The notes below the pieces were generated by a model. That model was not told the DNA's origin, did not search any database, and was given only the letters and a program-made list of their open reading frames with translations. Made by a program: the position numbers and the translations under genes. This document shows, piece after piece, positions 55,453 through 64,000 of a stretch of DNA of 64,000 nt (its first letter is position 1; the number at the start of each line of letters is the position of its first letter). Source of the stretch: Micromonospora purpureochromogenes (lineage in GTDB: Bacteria; Actinomycetota; Actinomycetes; Mycobacteriales; Micromonosporaceae); the NCBI RefSeq assembly GCF_900091515.1, contig NZ_LT607410.1:2232001-2296000 (forward strand), read 5' to 3'.

Positions 55453-57107
55453 TGTGGCGTGACCACCTGACCGAGATCATCGTATTCACGGTGCTCTTCC
55501 TGCTGGTCAGCGCGATGGGCTTCGTCGCGGCCCGCTGGCGGGCGCCGCGGGACATGGCCCACCTCGACGAGTGGGGGCTGGGCGGTCGCAACTTCGGCGG
55601 CTGGATCACCTGGTTCCTGGTCGGCGGTGACCTCTACACCGCCTACACCTTCGTCGCGGTACCGGCGCTGGTGTTCGGCGCAGGCGCGATGGGCTTCTTC
55701 GCCGTGCCGTACACCATCGTCATCTACCCGCTGGTGTTCCTGGTGCTCTGCCGGCTCTGGTCGGTCTCGCACCGGCACGGCTTCGTCACCCCGGCCGACT
55801 TCGTCCGGAACCGGTTCGACTCGCCGGTGCTGGCGCTGCTGGTCGCGATCACCGGCATCGTCGCCACGATGCCCTACATCGCGCTGCAGCTGGTCGGCAT
55901 CGAGGCGGTGCTGAAGACGATGGGGGTGACCGGGGAGAGCACCGTCGCCCGGCACCTGCCGATCATCATCGCGTTCGCCATCCTGGCCGCGTACACCTAC
56001 CAGTCCGGGCTGCGGGCGCCGGCGCTGATCGCGTTCGTCAAGGACACGCTGATCTACATCGTGATCCTGGTGGCGGTGCTGTACCTGCCCTACAAGCTCG
56101 GCGGCTGGGGCGAGATCTTCGACGCGGCGGACGCGAAGTTCAAGGCGTCACCGGCGCCGGGCGACGGCATCCTGCTCAACGCCAACAACCAGCTCCAGTA
56201 CATCACCCTGGCGTTCGGCTCGGCGCTGGCGCTGTTCCTCTACCCGCACAGCATCACCGGCGTGCTGGCCAGCCGGAACCGGGACGTGATCAAGCGGAAC
56301 ATGTCCGCGCTGCCGGCGTACAGCCTGCTGCTCGGTCTGATCGCGCTGCTCGGCTTCATGGCCATCGCGGCCGGGGTGAAGCCGCTGCCCGGGGCGACGG
56401 CGGGCAGCGTGGACAGCAACACGGTGGTGCCGGTCCTCTTCGACCAGCAGTTCCCCAACTGGTTCGCCGGGGTCGCGTACGCGGCCATCGGCATCGGCGC
56501 GCTGGTACCGGCGGCGATCATGTCGATCGCGGCGGCGAACCTGTTCACCCGCAACATCTACAAGGAGTACCTGAAGCGGGACGCCTCCGCGGCGCAGGAG
56601 GCGCAGGTCTCGAAGGTGACCTCGCTGCTGGTCAAGGTGGGCGCACTGGCGTTCATCATCTTCCTCGACCCGCAGTTCTCCATCGACCTCCAGCTCATCG
56701 GCGGCGTGATCATCCTCCAGACGCTGCCGGCGGTGGCGCTGGGCCTGTACACCCGCTGGTTCCACCGCACCGCCCTGATCGCCGGCTGGGCGGCCGGCAT
56801 GGGCATGGGCATGTGGATGCTCTACCAGATCGCGAACCCGACGACCGGGAAGAAGCACTTCGCCGGCTCGGCCTTCCCGCTCTCCGAGTTCGGCTTCGAC
56901 ACCAAGAAGACGATCTACGTGGGCATCGTGGCGGTGCTGGTCAACCTGGTGGTGGCCGCGCTGCTGACCCTGGTCCTGCGGGCCGCGAAGGTCACCGACG
57001 GGGTGGACCACACCACGCCGGACGACTACTTCGCGGACGAGGGCGACCCCCGGGTCACCCCGGGCACGGAGCGCGACGCCGACTCGGCCCGCGAGCCGGT
57101 GGCGTAA
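55449..57107 (+). CDS. Sodium:solute symporter, MctP-like
   Basis: This 552-aa transporter of the SSS family has about 13 membrane helices and resembles the monocarboxylate permease MctP (lactate, pyruvate, acetate type). Characteristic parts are DEWGLGGRNFGGWITWFLVGGDLYTAYTF near the N-terminus and ALFLYPHSITGVLASRNRDVIKRN in the middle. The GTG-ATG start overlaps the DUF3311 stop. The pairing with DUF3311 supports the assignment; the substrate is inferred. Confidence 0.88.
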   Translation: MMWRDHLTEIIVFTVLFLLVSAMGFVAARWRAPRDMAHLDEWGLGGRNFGGWITWFLVGGDLYTAYTFVAVPALVFGAGAMGFFAVPYTIVIYPLVFLVLCRLWSVSHRHGFVTPADFVRNRFDSPVLALLVAITGIVATMPYIALQLVGIEAVLKTMGVTGESTVARHLPIIIAFAILAAYTYQSGLRAPALIAFVKDTLIYIVILVAVLYLPYKLGGWGEIFDAADAKFKASPAPGDGILLNANNQLQYITLAFGSALALFLYPHSITGVLASRNRDVIKRNMSALPAYSLLLGLIALLGFMAIAAGVKPLPGATAGSVDSNTVVPVLFDQQFPNWFAGVAYAAIGIGALVPAAIMSIAAANLFTRNIYKEYLKRDASAAQEAQVSKVTSLLVKVGALAFIIFLDPQFSIDLQLIGGVIILQTLPAVALGLYTRWFHRTALIAGWAAGMGMGMWMLYQIANPTTGKKHFAGSAFPLSEFGFDTKKTIYVGIVAVLVNLVVAALLTLVLRAAKVTDGVDHTTPDDYFADEGDPRVTPGTERDADSAREPVA

Positions 57108-57185
57108 AAGGTCGGCCCGCCCCCGGGTGCCCGCTGCGGTGGGCACCCGGGGTCCCGCGGCCGGCCGCTGTGTCGAGACGCTGTC

Positions 57186-57249
57186 GAGCTGATGACGTGA
57201 ACGGATCGGTGGCGACGCCCGGTCACTGAGTCGTTCACGTCATCAGCTC
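57186..57249. terminator. Widely spaced perfect inverted repeat
   Basis: Eighteen-base arms (57186-57203 and 57232-57249) match perfectly around a 28-nt spacer. It lies between the converging symporter and MarR genes, so a bidirectional terminator is the simplest reading. The long spacer leaves room for a protein site. Confidence 0.6.
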
Positions 57250-57312
57250 CGTACTGTCCGCCGCCCGTCCTCGCCGGTGCGAGGCGACGGGTGGGACGCC
57301 GCGCGGCTGCGC

Positions 57313-57789
57313 TCAGCGGCGGCGGTTGCGGGCGCTGAGGGCCTCGTTGAGCCGGTGCAGCAACCGCGCCAGGGTGTCCCGGTCCTCGGCGTCCCAGTCG
57401 CCGAGGATGTCGCCGTAGAGCCGGGTGCGCGCCGCCCGCACCGCCGCCATCCGTTGCAGGCCGGCCGCGGTGGGGGAGACCACCGTGCCGCGCCCGTCCG
57501 CCGGGTCGGGGCCGCGGGTGATCAGCCCGTCGCGTTGTAGGGCCGAGACCTGCCGGGTGACCGTCGAGCCGTCCAGGTTGAGCTGCGCCGCGAGCGCGGA
57601 GACGTTCTGCGGACCGGCCGCGTCCAGGTGCCGCAGGATCACGTACGCCGCCCGGTCCAGCACCCGGTGCTCGGCGGTGCCGGTGGCCCGGCGGGTCGCC
57701 TCGCCCAGGCGCATCAGCAGGGCCACCTCGGTCTCGATCCGGCCGAGGGTGGCCTGGTCGTCCGCTCCCGTGCGCTGCTCGTCGCTCAT
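57313..57789 (-). CDS. MarR-family transcriptional regulator
   Basis: This 158-aa winged-helix protein has ALAAQLNLDGSTVTRQVSALQRDGLITRGPDPADGRGTVVSPT, the recognition helix and wing. It is divergent from an MFS transporter, and two TGTA...TACA-type dyads sit between them, so it probably represses both. The ATG at 57789 is chosen. No Cys is present, so it should respond to a ligand rather than to thiol oxidation. Confidence 0.88.
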   Translation of the reverse strand: MSDEQRTGADDQATLGRIETEVALLMRLGEATRRATGTAEHRVLDRAAYVILRHLDAAGPQNVSALAAQLNLDGSTVTRQVSALQRDGLITRGPDPADGRGTVVSPTAAGLQRMAAVRAARTRLYGDILGDWDAEDRDTLARLLHRLNEALSARNRRR

Positions 57790-57792
57790 AGC

Positions 57793-57827
57793 TGTATGAT
57801 ACAAACAAAACTACCTGTACGATACAG
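57793..57827. promoter_or_regulatory. Two operator-like dyads between marR and MFS genes
   Basis: A perfect 11-mer (TGTATGATACA, 57793-57803) and a 13-mer with CTGTA/TACAG arms (57815-57827) lie 23 bp apart centre to centre. Both fall in the only region where the divergent promoters can be. Confidence 0.68.
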
Positions 57828-57844
57828 CTATCTGGGGAGGCGGA

Positions 57845-59077
57845 GTGGACCGGCGTACCGAGCCCCACCGCAGTGCCATCTACGCCACCACGCTGGTGGC
57901 CTTCCTCGCCATCGCCGGCATCGCCGTCGTCGACCCGATCCTCCCCGCCATCGGCGAGGCCATCGGGGTCACCGCCTGGCAGGTCGAACTGCTCTTCACC
58001 GCGTACATCGCGGTGATGGCCGTCGGCATGATCCCGGCCACCCTGGCCAGCGGGAGGTTCGGCTTCAAACCGGTGCTCGTCACCGGCGTCTCCGTCGTCG
58101 GCCTGGCCGCCATCCTCGCCTCGTTCAGCAACGACATCGTCCAACTGTCGGTGCTGCGCGGCGTCTGGGGACTCGGCAACGCGATGTTCTTCGCCACCGC
58201 CATGGTGGTGCTGGTCAACCTCGCCAACGACCGGGAATGGGTGGTCGGCCTCTTCGAGGCCGCGCTCGGCCTGGGCTTCGCCGTCGGCCCGCTGCTCGGC
58301 GGCCTGCTCGGCCAGGTCAGCTGGCGGCTGCCGTTCTTCGTCTGCGGCGTGTTCATGGTGCTCGCGCTGGCCGTGGCGTCGCGCCGGCTCCGGGAGCCGA
58401 CCAACCGGCAGGCGCCCGTACGCGTGGGTCAGATCTTCGCCACCTACCGCCGGCCGGCGTTCGTCACGCTCTGCGTGGTCACCGCCGCCTACAACTTCGT
58501 CTTCTTCGTGGTGCTCGGCTACACGCCGCTCTTCCTCGGCCTGGACGTCGTCCCGCTGGGGCTGGCCTTCACCGGCTGGGGCCTCGGCCTGGCCGCCGGC
58601 ATCCTGGTGATCGGCCACCGCCTCGCGCACCGGATCGGCGCCGTGCAGACCGTCGGCGTCGCCCTCGCCGGCCTGCTGCTCTGCATGGTCGGCTTCGCCA
58701 CCTCCGGCAGCACCGCCGAGTCGCTGGTGGTGCTGGTCCTCGCCGGCCTCTGCATGGGCCTGGCCAACGCCAACCTCACCGACCTCGCGCTCGGCCTCGG
58801 CTCCGCCGACCGGCGGGTCGCCACCGGCGCGTTCAACCTGGTCCGCTGGGGAGCGGCCGCGCCCGCCCCGATCATCTCCGGCAAGCTCGCCGAGCACGGA
58901 CCGGCCCTGCCGTTCTGGGTCGGCTTCGGTGTCCTCGCCGTCGGCGTGCTGGTCTACCTGGCGTTCGCGCACCTGATGGCCGCCGGCTACGGCGAGCGGC
59001 TGCTCTGGTCCCGCTGGAACCGGGCCGCCCGCCGCGCCGAGCACGCCACCGAGGAGCCGGTCGGCGAGGCGTACTGA
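57845..59077 (+). CDS. MFS transporter, drug-efflux type
   Basis: This 410-aa transporter has about 12 helices. The N-half has VVDPILPAIGEAIG and the motif-A-like ATLASGRFGFKPVLV. The C-half ends in a basic-acidic tail. Its likeness to multidrug or small-molecule efflux carriers and its divergent MarR suggest inducible export. The GTG has GGGGAGG upstream. The inducer is unknown. Confidence 0.87.
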   Translation: MDRRTEPHRSAIYATTLVAFLAIAGIAVVDPILPAIGEAIGVTAWQVELLFTAYIAVMAVGMIPATLASGRFGFKPVLVTGVSVVGLAAILASFSNDIVQLSVLRGVWGLGNAMFFATAMVVLVNLANDREWVVGLFEAALGLGFAVGPLLGGLLGQVSWRLPFFVCGVFMVLALAVASRRLREPTNRQAPVRVGQIFATYRRPAFVTLCVVTAAYNFVFFVVLGYTPLFLGLDVVPLGLAFTGWGLGLAAGILVIGHRLAHRIGAVQTVGVALAGLLLCMVGFATSGSTAESLVVLVLAGLCMGLANANLTDLALGLGSADRRVATGAFNLVRWGAAAPAPIISGKLAEHGPALPFWVGFGVLAVGVLVYLAFAHLMAAGYGERLLWSRWNRAARRAEHATEEPVGEAY

Positions 59078-59839
59078 TCAGCGCAGCGCCCGCCAGAGCA
59101 GGTAGAGGCCGATCACCGTGCCGAAGGCCACGATCAGCATCTTGAGGAGCACCGGCGGCAGCCGGCGGACCAGCCGGGCCCCGGCGTACCCGCCGACCAG
59201 CGTGGCCGGCGCGACCACCGCGACCGCCGCCCAGTTCACCGGCCCGAAGAGCGAGAAGACCACCACCGTGGTCAGCCCGACCACCGCCGAGAGCAGGTTC
59301 TTGATCGCGGTGACCCGGGCCAGCGTCACGTCCAGCACCAGGGCCAGGCCGGCGACCAGCATCACCCCGAGGGCCGCGCCGAAATAGCCGCCGTACACCG
59401 CGCCGAGCCCGACCATGGCCTGCACCGTCACGGTACGGCGGCGCGGCGACAGGTCGCGCGGATGCCCGACCAGCGCGCGCAGCGGATCCTGGAAGGCGAG
59501 CACCGCCGTCGCGCCGAGCACCAGGAACGGTACGACCACCTCGAACGTCCGGGCCGGGGTGGCCAGCAGCAGCAGGCAACCGATGATCGTGCCGACGACC
59601 GTGGTGGGCACCAGCGTCGCCAGCGCACGCCTCGCCGGCAGGTCCGCCCGGCTGCCCGCCACGCTGGCCAGGTAGCCAGGGCAGACCGAGATCGAGTTGG
59701 TGACGTTGGCCGGCACCGGCGGCAGGCCCACCGCGATCAGCGCCGGAAAAGTGATCAGCGAACCGCCCCCGGCCACCGCGTTGACCGTGCCCGCGGCGAG
59801 ACCGGCGGCGAGCAGGAGCGCGGCGTCGGAAAGATCCAT
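59078..59839 (-). CDS. TauE/SafE-family membrane protein
   Basis: This 253-aa protein has about eight helices. AAGLAAGTVNAVAGGGSLITFPAL and LGAVYGGYFGAALGVML are the two internal repeats of the TauE/SafE family, which exports sulfite or organosulfur anions. TAGCCT lies 9 nt before the ATG. Its stop touches the end of the MFS gene (converging, no gap). The transported anion is not deducible. Confidence 0.88.
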   Translation of the reverse strand: MDLSDAALLLAAGLAAGTVNAVAGGGSLITFPALIAVGLPPVPANVTNSISVCPGYLASVAGSRADLPARRALATLVPTTVVGTIIGCLLLLATPARTFEVVVPFLVLGATAVLAFQDPLRALVGHPRDLSPRRRTVTVQAMVGLGAVYGGYFGAALGVMLVAGLALVLDVTLARVTAIKNLLSAVVGLTTVVVFSLFGPVNWAAVAVVAPATLVGGYAGARLVRRLPPVLLKMLIVAFGTVIGLYLLWRALR

Positions 59840-59848
59840 GGTGCCCCG

Positions 59849-59854
59849 AGGCTA
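59849..59854 (-). promoter_or_regulatory. Putative -10 hexamer of the TauE gene
   Basis: On the minus strand TAGCCT is followed by 9 nt and the ATG at 59839. Confidence 0.4.
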
Positions 59855-60036
59855 GTACGCCCCGCTCCGCCCCGCGCGGCCACCGCGCCCTCCGTCCGCG
59901 CGCGCTGCGCGGCGGGTGCCGTTTGCGGCGTGTCGGGGTGTCGCGGCCCCGGACACCACGCCCCGCCGCAAACCGGCGCACCGGGGACTCCCTGGCGGGC
60001 CGTCCGGGGCGGAAATGGGCGGGGACGCCGCGTCGT

Positions 60037-60042
60037 TAGGAT
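60037..60042 (+). promoter_or_regulatory. -10 hexamer of rnpB
   Basis: TAGGAT ends 6 nt before the first paired base of the RNase P RNA (60049), the expected start of transcription. Confidence 0.7.
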
Positions 60043-60048
60043 GAGGGT

Positions 60049-60476
<428 letters not shown>

Positions 60477-60481
60477 CCACC

Positions 60482-60511
60482 AGGTCGCAGCCTCGATCAA
60501 GGCTGCGACCT
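60482..60511 (+). terminator. Hairpin terminator of rnpB
   Basis: A perfect 12-bp stem (60482-60493 with 60500-60511) has a CGATCA loop and starts 6 nt after the RNA's P1 helix. Confidence 0.88.
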
Positions 60512-60564
60512 CGCCATACGTCCTGGCGTCCATGGGTGTTGCTGGTCGTCGTTGGGTGCTGTTT

Positions 60565-60599
60565 GACGCCCTGTAGACGCCCTGACGCCCTGACGCCCT
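60565..60599 (+). repeat. Short tandem GACGCCCT repeat
   Basis: Four copies of GACGCCCT at 60565, 60576, 60584 and 60592, the first separated by 3 nt, lie downstream of rnpB in non-coding DNA. Confidence 0.75.
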
Positions 60600-60759
60600 G
60601 GTAGTTCCCTGATCTTGGTGCGTCTGTGCCAGACCTGATGCCGAGAGGGGCGGGGACTGCCCTTTGTCGCGAGTCGTCGAGAGTAGAAAACCGGGTTGGC
60701 TACCCGCTGTCGCGGGACGGCCGGAGAGCCTGGCGCAGCCGCTTCTGGCCGATGACAGC

Positions 60760-61167
60760 GTGTCGTGGCTCGCGTACGTTGGCGCCGTGGCGACTTTCTG
60801 GACCTTGGGATGCGATGCCTACGATCCCCCAGCGGATCGCTGCTTTCTGGGCGCTGGCGGCTATGTCAAGGAATCCGGCTTCGACGAGCCCGACAACGCG
60901 TCCATCGTCGACCCGGACGGCCGGGGCCCTGCCATTGGTTTCATCAAGGTGCCCGAGGGCAAGTCCGCCAAGAACCGTATGCATATCGATATCCGGGTGG
61001 CCGGTCCAGGCCCCTGGGACATGGCCGAGCGCGCCCGACTGATCCGGCGGAAAGTGCCCGAGCTGGTTGCCGCCGGCGCGGCGGTGGTCCGCGAGGAGTG
61101 GTACGGCGACGTCCTCGGGCACGTCGTCATGCATGACCCCGAGGGCAACGAGTTCTGCGTCGCTTGA
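60760..61167 (+). pseudogene. VOC (glyoxalase-like) protein, N-terminus incomplete
   Basis: The C-terminal part is a normal glyoxalase-like domain: GRGPAIGFIKVPEGKSAKNRMHIDI, then WYGDVLGHVVMHDPEGNEFCVA. The N-terminal module is short. VATFWTLGCDAYDPPADRCFLG looks like the family's helix and strand with a few residues missing, and no standard first strand or good start codon precedes it. The first plausible start is the GTG near 60760. It could be a diverged working protein or a decaying gene. Confidence 0.5.
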
Positions 61168-61420
61168 TGCCATGATCAGTGTCGCACCCCGGCATCCGGA
61201 TCTGCCGCTGACCGCGCGCCTCTGACGGGCCGTCGAGTCCGCCCGGCGCCCGGCTCAGTAGTAACGATGTAACAACGGCAGCCCATCGCCCGGAAACCCG
61301 TAACGCGTCAAGTGGAACCAATGTGTCACGCATCATGTGGAGCGCGACATGCCGGCGGACAGCCGGCGGCCGGCCGGGATTCTGTGTGGATCGGACCGGG
61401 GGTTAGCTGCCCGCGACCTG

Positions 61421-62611
61421 TCACGATGGTGCGCCTGGTGGCGACGGTGGTTCGGCTGGATGTGCTCGAGCGCGAGTGGCGTCGGAGATGGCGACCCCGG
61501 CGAGGACTGCGGTGGCGGCGAGGGCGACCAGCAGCGGCGGCAGGAGGAGCATCGCCGGTGTCAGGGCGGCCAGCACGATCACGCCGATCGGCCGATCCCG
61601 GGATACGCGGGCGAAGACCGCGTACTCGAAGCCGGCACGCCCGGCGAGGAAGAGCGCGGGTCCGCCGAGGATGACGGCGATCCAGGCCGGTTGCGTATGT
61701 CCGAACGGGTGGGTGATGACGAGTTCGCCGCCGACGGCGGTGACGACGATGCCGGCCACCATGACCAGGTGGGCGTATGACGTCGATCCGGCAAGGCGGG
61801 CCGGGTCGGGGGCCGCTTTGATGGCTGCGGCCGCCAGTTCCCCGGCGCGGTAGATGTAGATCCGCCACAGCAGCACGGTGGTGGCAGTCGCCACGAGGAA
61901 CGCAGCGGTCCGGTCGGGCGGGAAGGCGGTGCCGCGAAGCGCCAGTCCGGTGACCAGGATCAACTCGCCGAGCGCGATGATGTAGAACTGCCGGTAGCGC
62001 TCGGACAGGTGTTCGGCCACGGTCGGCAAATCCGACGGGGGCGTGCGGCCGATCCCCGGCGTGGGGTAGTTAAACGCGTATGCGGCGTAGTCCAGGGCCA
62101 CCGCGAGTGTCCACAGCGCCACACGCGCCGTCCCATGCGAGAGCGCCCCGGCGATCCACGGCACCGCGGCCACGCTGTACCAGAACAGTATCCGCCCGGA
62201 GGTGCGCCGCGGTGCGTGGCCCCGCAGGGCGATCACAAGGAAGATGTTGGTGCCGATGAATAGGGCGACGAATACCCCTGCGAAGACCAGGCCTTGCCCG
62301 CCGAACGCGTCGGGCAGCGCGATCGCCATCACCAGGCTGCCCACCAAAGTCGCGATGACCAGCAGCTGTATCGCCAGTTGTTGCGGGTCGAACCTGTCGG
62401 TTATCCACGCCGTGTTGAACCAGACCCGCCATATTGTCAGCAGCAGCAACAGCGTCTTGAAGGCGCCGCTCCAGGTGAGATCCTGGATCAGCGCGTGCGA
62501 GAGTTGGGTGAGCGCGAAGACAAACGCCAGGTCGAAGAACAGTTCCAGGTACGTTGCCATCTGCGGATCCCCAGGCATGCGCAGCAGGTCGCCCGCCCTG
62601 CTCGTCGTCAT
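61421..62611 (-). CDS. Low-temperature requirement protein A (LtrA) family, copy 1
   Basis: This 396-aa membrane protein has about ten helices. LELFFDLAFVFALTQLSHAL near the N-terminus and HLSERYRQFYIIALGELILVTGLAL in the middle are the LtrA family signatures. The first member was named in Listeria for growth at low temperature; the molecular function is unknown. The ATG is in the context AACGGGCGAGCCGATGACG, which also precedes the second copy. It is divergent from that paralogue. Confidence 0.88.
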   Translation of the reverse strand: MTTSRAGDLLRMPGDPQMATYLELFFDLAFVFALTQLSHALIQDLTWSGAFKTLLLLLTIWRVWFNTAWITDRFDPQQLAIQLLVIATLVGSLVMAIALPDAFGGQGLVFAGVFVALFIGTNIFLVIALRGHAPRRTSGRILFWYSVAAVPWIAGALSHGTARVALWTLAVALDYAAYAFNYPTPGIGRTPPSDLPTVAEHLSERYRQFYIIALGELILVTGLALRGTAFPPDRTAAFLVATATTVLLWRIYIYRAGELAAAAIKAAPDPARLAGSTSYAHLVMVAGIVVTAVGGELVITHPFGHTQPAWIAVILGGPALFLAGRAGFEYAVFARVSRDRPIGVIVLAALTPAMLLLPPLLVALAATAVLAGVAISDATRARAHPAEPPSPPGAPS

Positions 62612-63102
62612 CGGCTCGCCCGTTTCTGTCGGCTTCGTGGCAGCGTTGAAGCAGTGGTACCACGCTGCCGCGCCTCCCGGTGCCGACAAGACGATGCCCA
62701 GGGGTTCTCGCAACGAGTGACGACCCGCACCGAGCGCCGGCATGACCCGCGCAACCCGAACGACCCGAACCAATTCATGATCGTGGGGAACCCAGGACGT
62801 CCTACGTTCATGCTGTCCAGGCGGTTGCATTTGCGCAGCGGCGGACCTGCGTTGACAGATCGGTATCAGGACCTGGGTGACACTCCGCCCTCTGTAGCAC
62901 CGGCCCGACGCTTGGCCAAGGTCGACGAGCTGATCCGATCCAGCGGCGACGGATGGACGGAACTCACCGGCCTCGACCGTCGCCCGTCCGTGTCACGCGG
63001 GTCGCTCGATCCAGTCCACGGCAGCACGTCCGCGGTCACCGCCGCTGCCGCATGTCAGAATGCCCCCAAACCTGGAGCAGAGCTGGCAGAACGGGCGAGC
63101 CG
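62612..63102. other. 491-base gap between two divergent ltrA-like genes
   Basis: It must hold both promoters. The only plus-strand frame that could be a gene runs from ATG 62777 to 63106 (109 aa, ending in an ATGA overlap with ltrA copy 2), but its codon bias is weak, no ribosome site precedes it and I recognise no domain. Confidence 0.4.
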
Positions 63103-64000
63103 ATGACGACGAGCAGTGCGGCCGAGCTGATGCGGAAAGCCGGGGATCCGCAGCGGGCCACGTTCCTGGAACTCTTCTTCGACCTGGTGTTTGTCCTCGC
63201 GCTCGCGCAGCTCTCGCGCGGCCTGGCCGAGGATCTCGCGTGGAGCGGTGCCTTCCGGACGCTGGTGCTGTTGGGGGCCATGTGGTGGGTCTGGTCCAGC
63301 ACCGCGTGGCTAACCGACCGGACGGACCCGCACCGACCGGTAATCCAGGCGCTGGTCATCGCGACCATGGTCGGCAGCCTGGTGATGGCGGCCGCGGTGC
63401 CCGAGGCATTCGGCGACACGGGCCTGATCTTCGCGGGCGCCTACGTCGCCGTCCAGCTCGGCCGCGGGCTCGTCCTCGTGGCCGTTCTGCGTGGCAACAA
63501 GCTGCAGCGCCACGTCGTGCGAGGGCTGTTCTGGTACGGCCTGTCGGCGCTGCCGTGGATCGCGGGGGCGCTCGTGCACGGCTCGGCGCGTGGCGCGTTG
63601 TGGGCACTCGCGGTGGTCCTTGACCACACGGCAGGCAGAATCGGCTTCCCCACCCCGGGGGCGGGCCGTACGCCCAGCCAAGACCTTGTGGTCTCGGGCG
63701 AGCACCTGTCCGAGCGCTACCGGCAGTTCTTCATCATCGCGCTCGGCGAGCTGATCCTCGTTACCGGACTGGCGCTGAGCAGCAGCGGCTTCGCGCCGGA
63801 CAGGGCCGCCGCGTTCGCAGTGTCGATCGCGACCACTGTGCTGCTGTGGCGGATCTACATATACCGCGCTGGACAAGTCCTGGCGGAAGCGATTGCCGTG
63901 TCCGCCGACCCGGTCCGCCTCGCCCGAGCGGCGTCATACGCCCACCTGGTGATGGTGGCCGGCGTGGTCGTCGCCGCCGTCGGCGACGAACTCGTCATCG
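63103..64000 (+). CDS. LtrA family protein, copy 2 (cut by window end)
   Basis: The first 299 codons of a second LtrA-family gene are present: LELFFDLVFVLALAQLSRGL, LFWYGLSALPWIAGAL and HLSERYRQFFIIALGELILV. It aligns throughout with copy 1. The ATG is in the same leader context (AACGGGCGAGCCGATGACG). It has no stop before the window end, so roughly 100 residues are missing from view. Confidence 0.88.
   Translation, partial: MTTSSAAELMRKAGDPQRATFLELFFDLVFVLALAQLSRGLAEDLAWSGAFRTLVLLGAMWWVWSSTAWLTDRTDPHRPVIQALVIATMVGSLVMAAAVPEAFGDTGLIFAGAYVAVQLGRGLVLVAVLRGNKLQRHVVRGLFWYGLSALPWIAGALVHGSARGALWALAVVLDHTAGRIGFPTPGAGRTPSQDLVVSGEHLSERYRQFFIIALGELILVTGLALSSSGFAPDRAAAFAVSIATTVLLWRIYIYRAGQVLAEAIAVSADPVRLARAASYAHLVMVAGVVVAAVGDELVI

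Overview
The window is 64 kb of very GC-rich DNA (third codon positions almost all G or C) with actinobacterial gene content. It has a fasR/fabD/fabH/acpP/fabF/accD fatty-acid operon, homodimeric AceE, an AhpE-type peroxiredoxin, a fused RNase H/CobC protein, DUF3052 and DUF3040 proteins, and many GTG starts. Gene content and order suggest a Micromonosporaceae chromosome (Micromonospora or a close relative). That placement is inference, since no database could be searched. About 55 protein genes, one tRNA and the RNase P RNA are supported. There is no prophage, insertion sequence, CRISPR array or large secondary-metabolite cluster.

Layout. 0-6.6 kb holds envelope genes: a family-3 glycosidase lipoprotein, a polyprenyl-type glycosyltransferase with its membrane partner, a lipoprotein and a methyltransferase. 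6.7-13.2 kb is the type II fatty-acid synthase operon on the minus strand behind a PucR-type FasR regulator; its FabD carries an extra C-terminal domain resembling a biotinyl/lipoyl fold. 13.5-26.7 kb is mixed metabolism: a quinone-type reductase, CopC-like protein, GltX, an MFS-GH1 sugar pair, AceE, a YjbQ-type protein, and an FMN reductase divergent from MarR. 26.7-30.6 kb has a fused E1 alpha/beta dehydrogenase, a DUF3052 protein, a peroxiredoxin and tRNA-Val(UAC).

30.6-34.8 kb is a damaged stretch next to the tRNA. It holds a 5'-truncated YcaQ-type gene, a secreted-protein gene frameshifted in a C7 run, an operator-like dyad with no gene to control, and two gene tails left back to back by what looks like a deletion. 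34.8-41.9 kb has a polysaccharide pyruvyl transferase, a DinB-like protein, a PfkB kinase and a SNF2-helicase/SWIM pair.

The most interesting unit is the tight five-gene operon at 42.7-48.9 kb. It encodes two Tat-type secreted proteins (DUF1800, DUF1501), a ferric-reductase-like membrane flavocytochrome, an FMN-binding exported protein and ApbE, which attaches FMN to such proteins. Together these look like an extracytoplasmic flavin electron-transfer chain with two secreted partners of unknown chemistry.

49-64 kb has a Prim-Pol-like protein divergent from an XRE regulator with a perfect 15-bp palindrome between them. It continues with a flavoprotein, the Nif3/zinc-ribbon/RNase H-CobC operon, a monocarboxylate-type symporter, a MarR/MFS pair with two operator-like dyads, TauE, rnpB with its promoter and terminator, and two head-to-head LtrA paralogues, the second cut by the window edge.

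Several genes have a TANNNT hexamer 6-8 nt before the start codon. The same spacing separates the hexamer from the 5' end of rnpB, so leaderless transcription appears common here.
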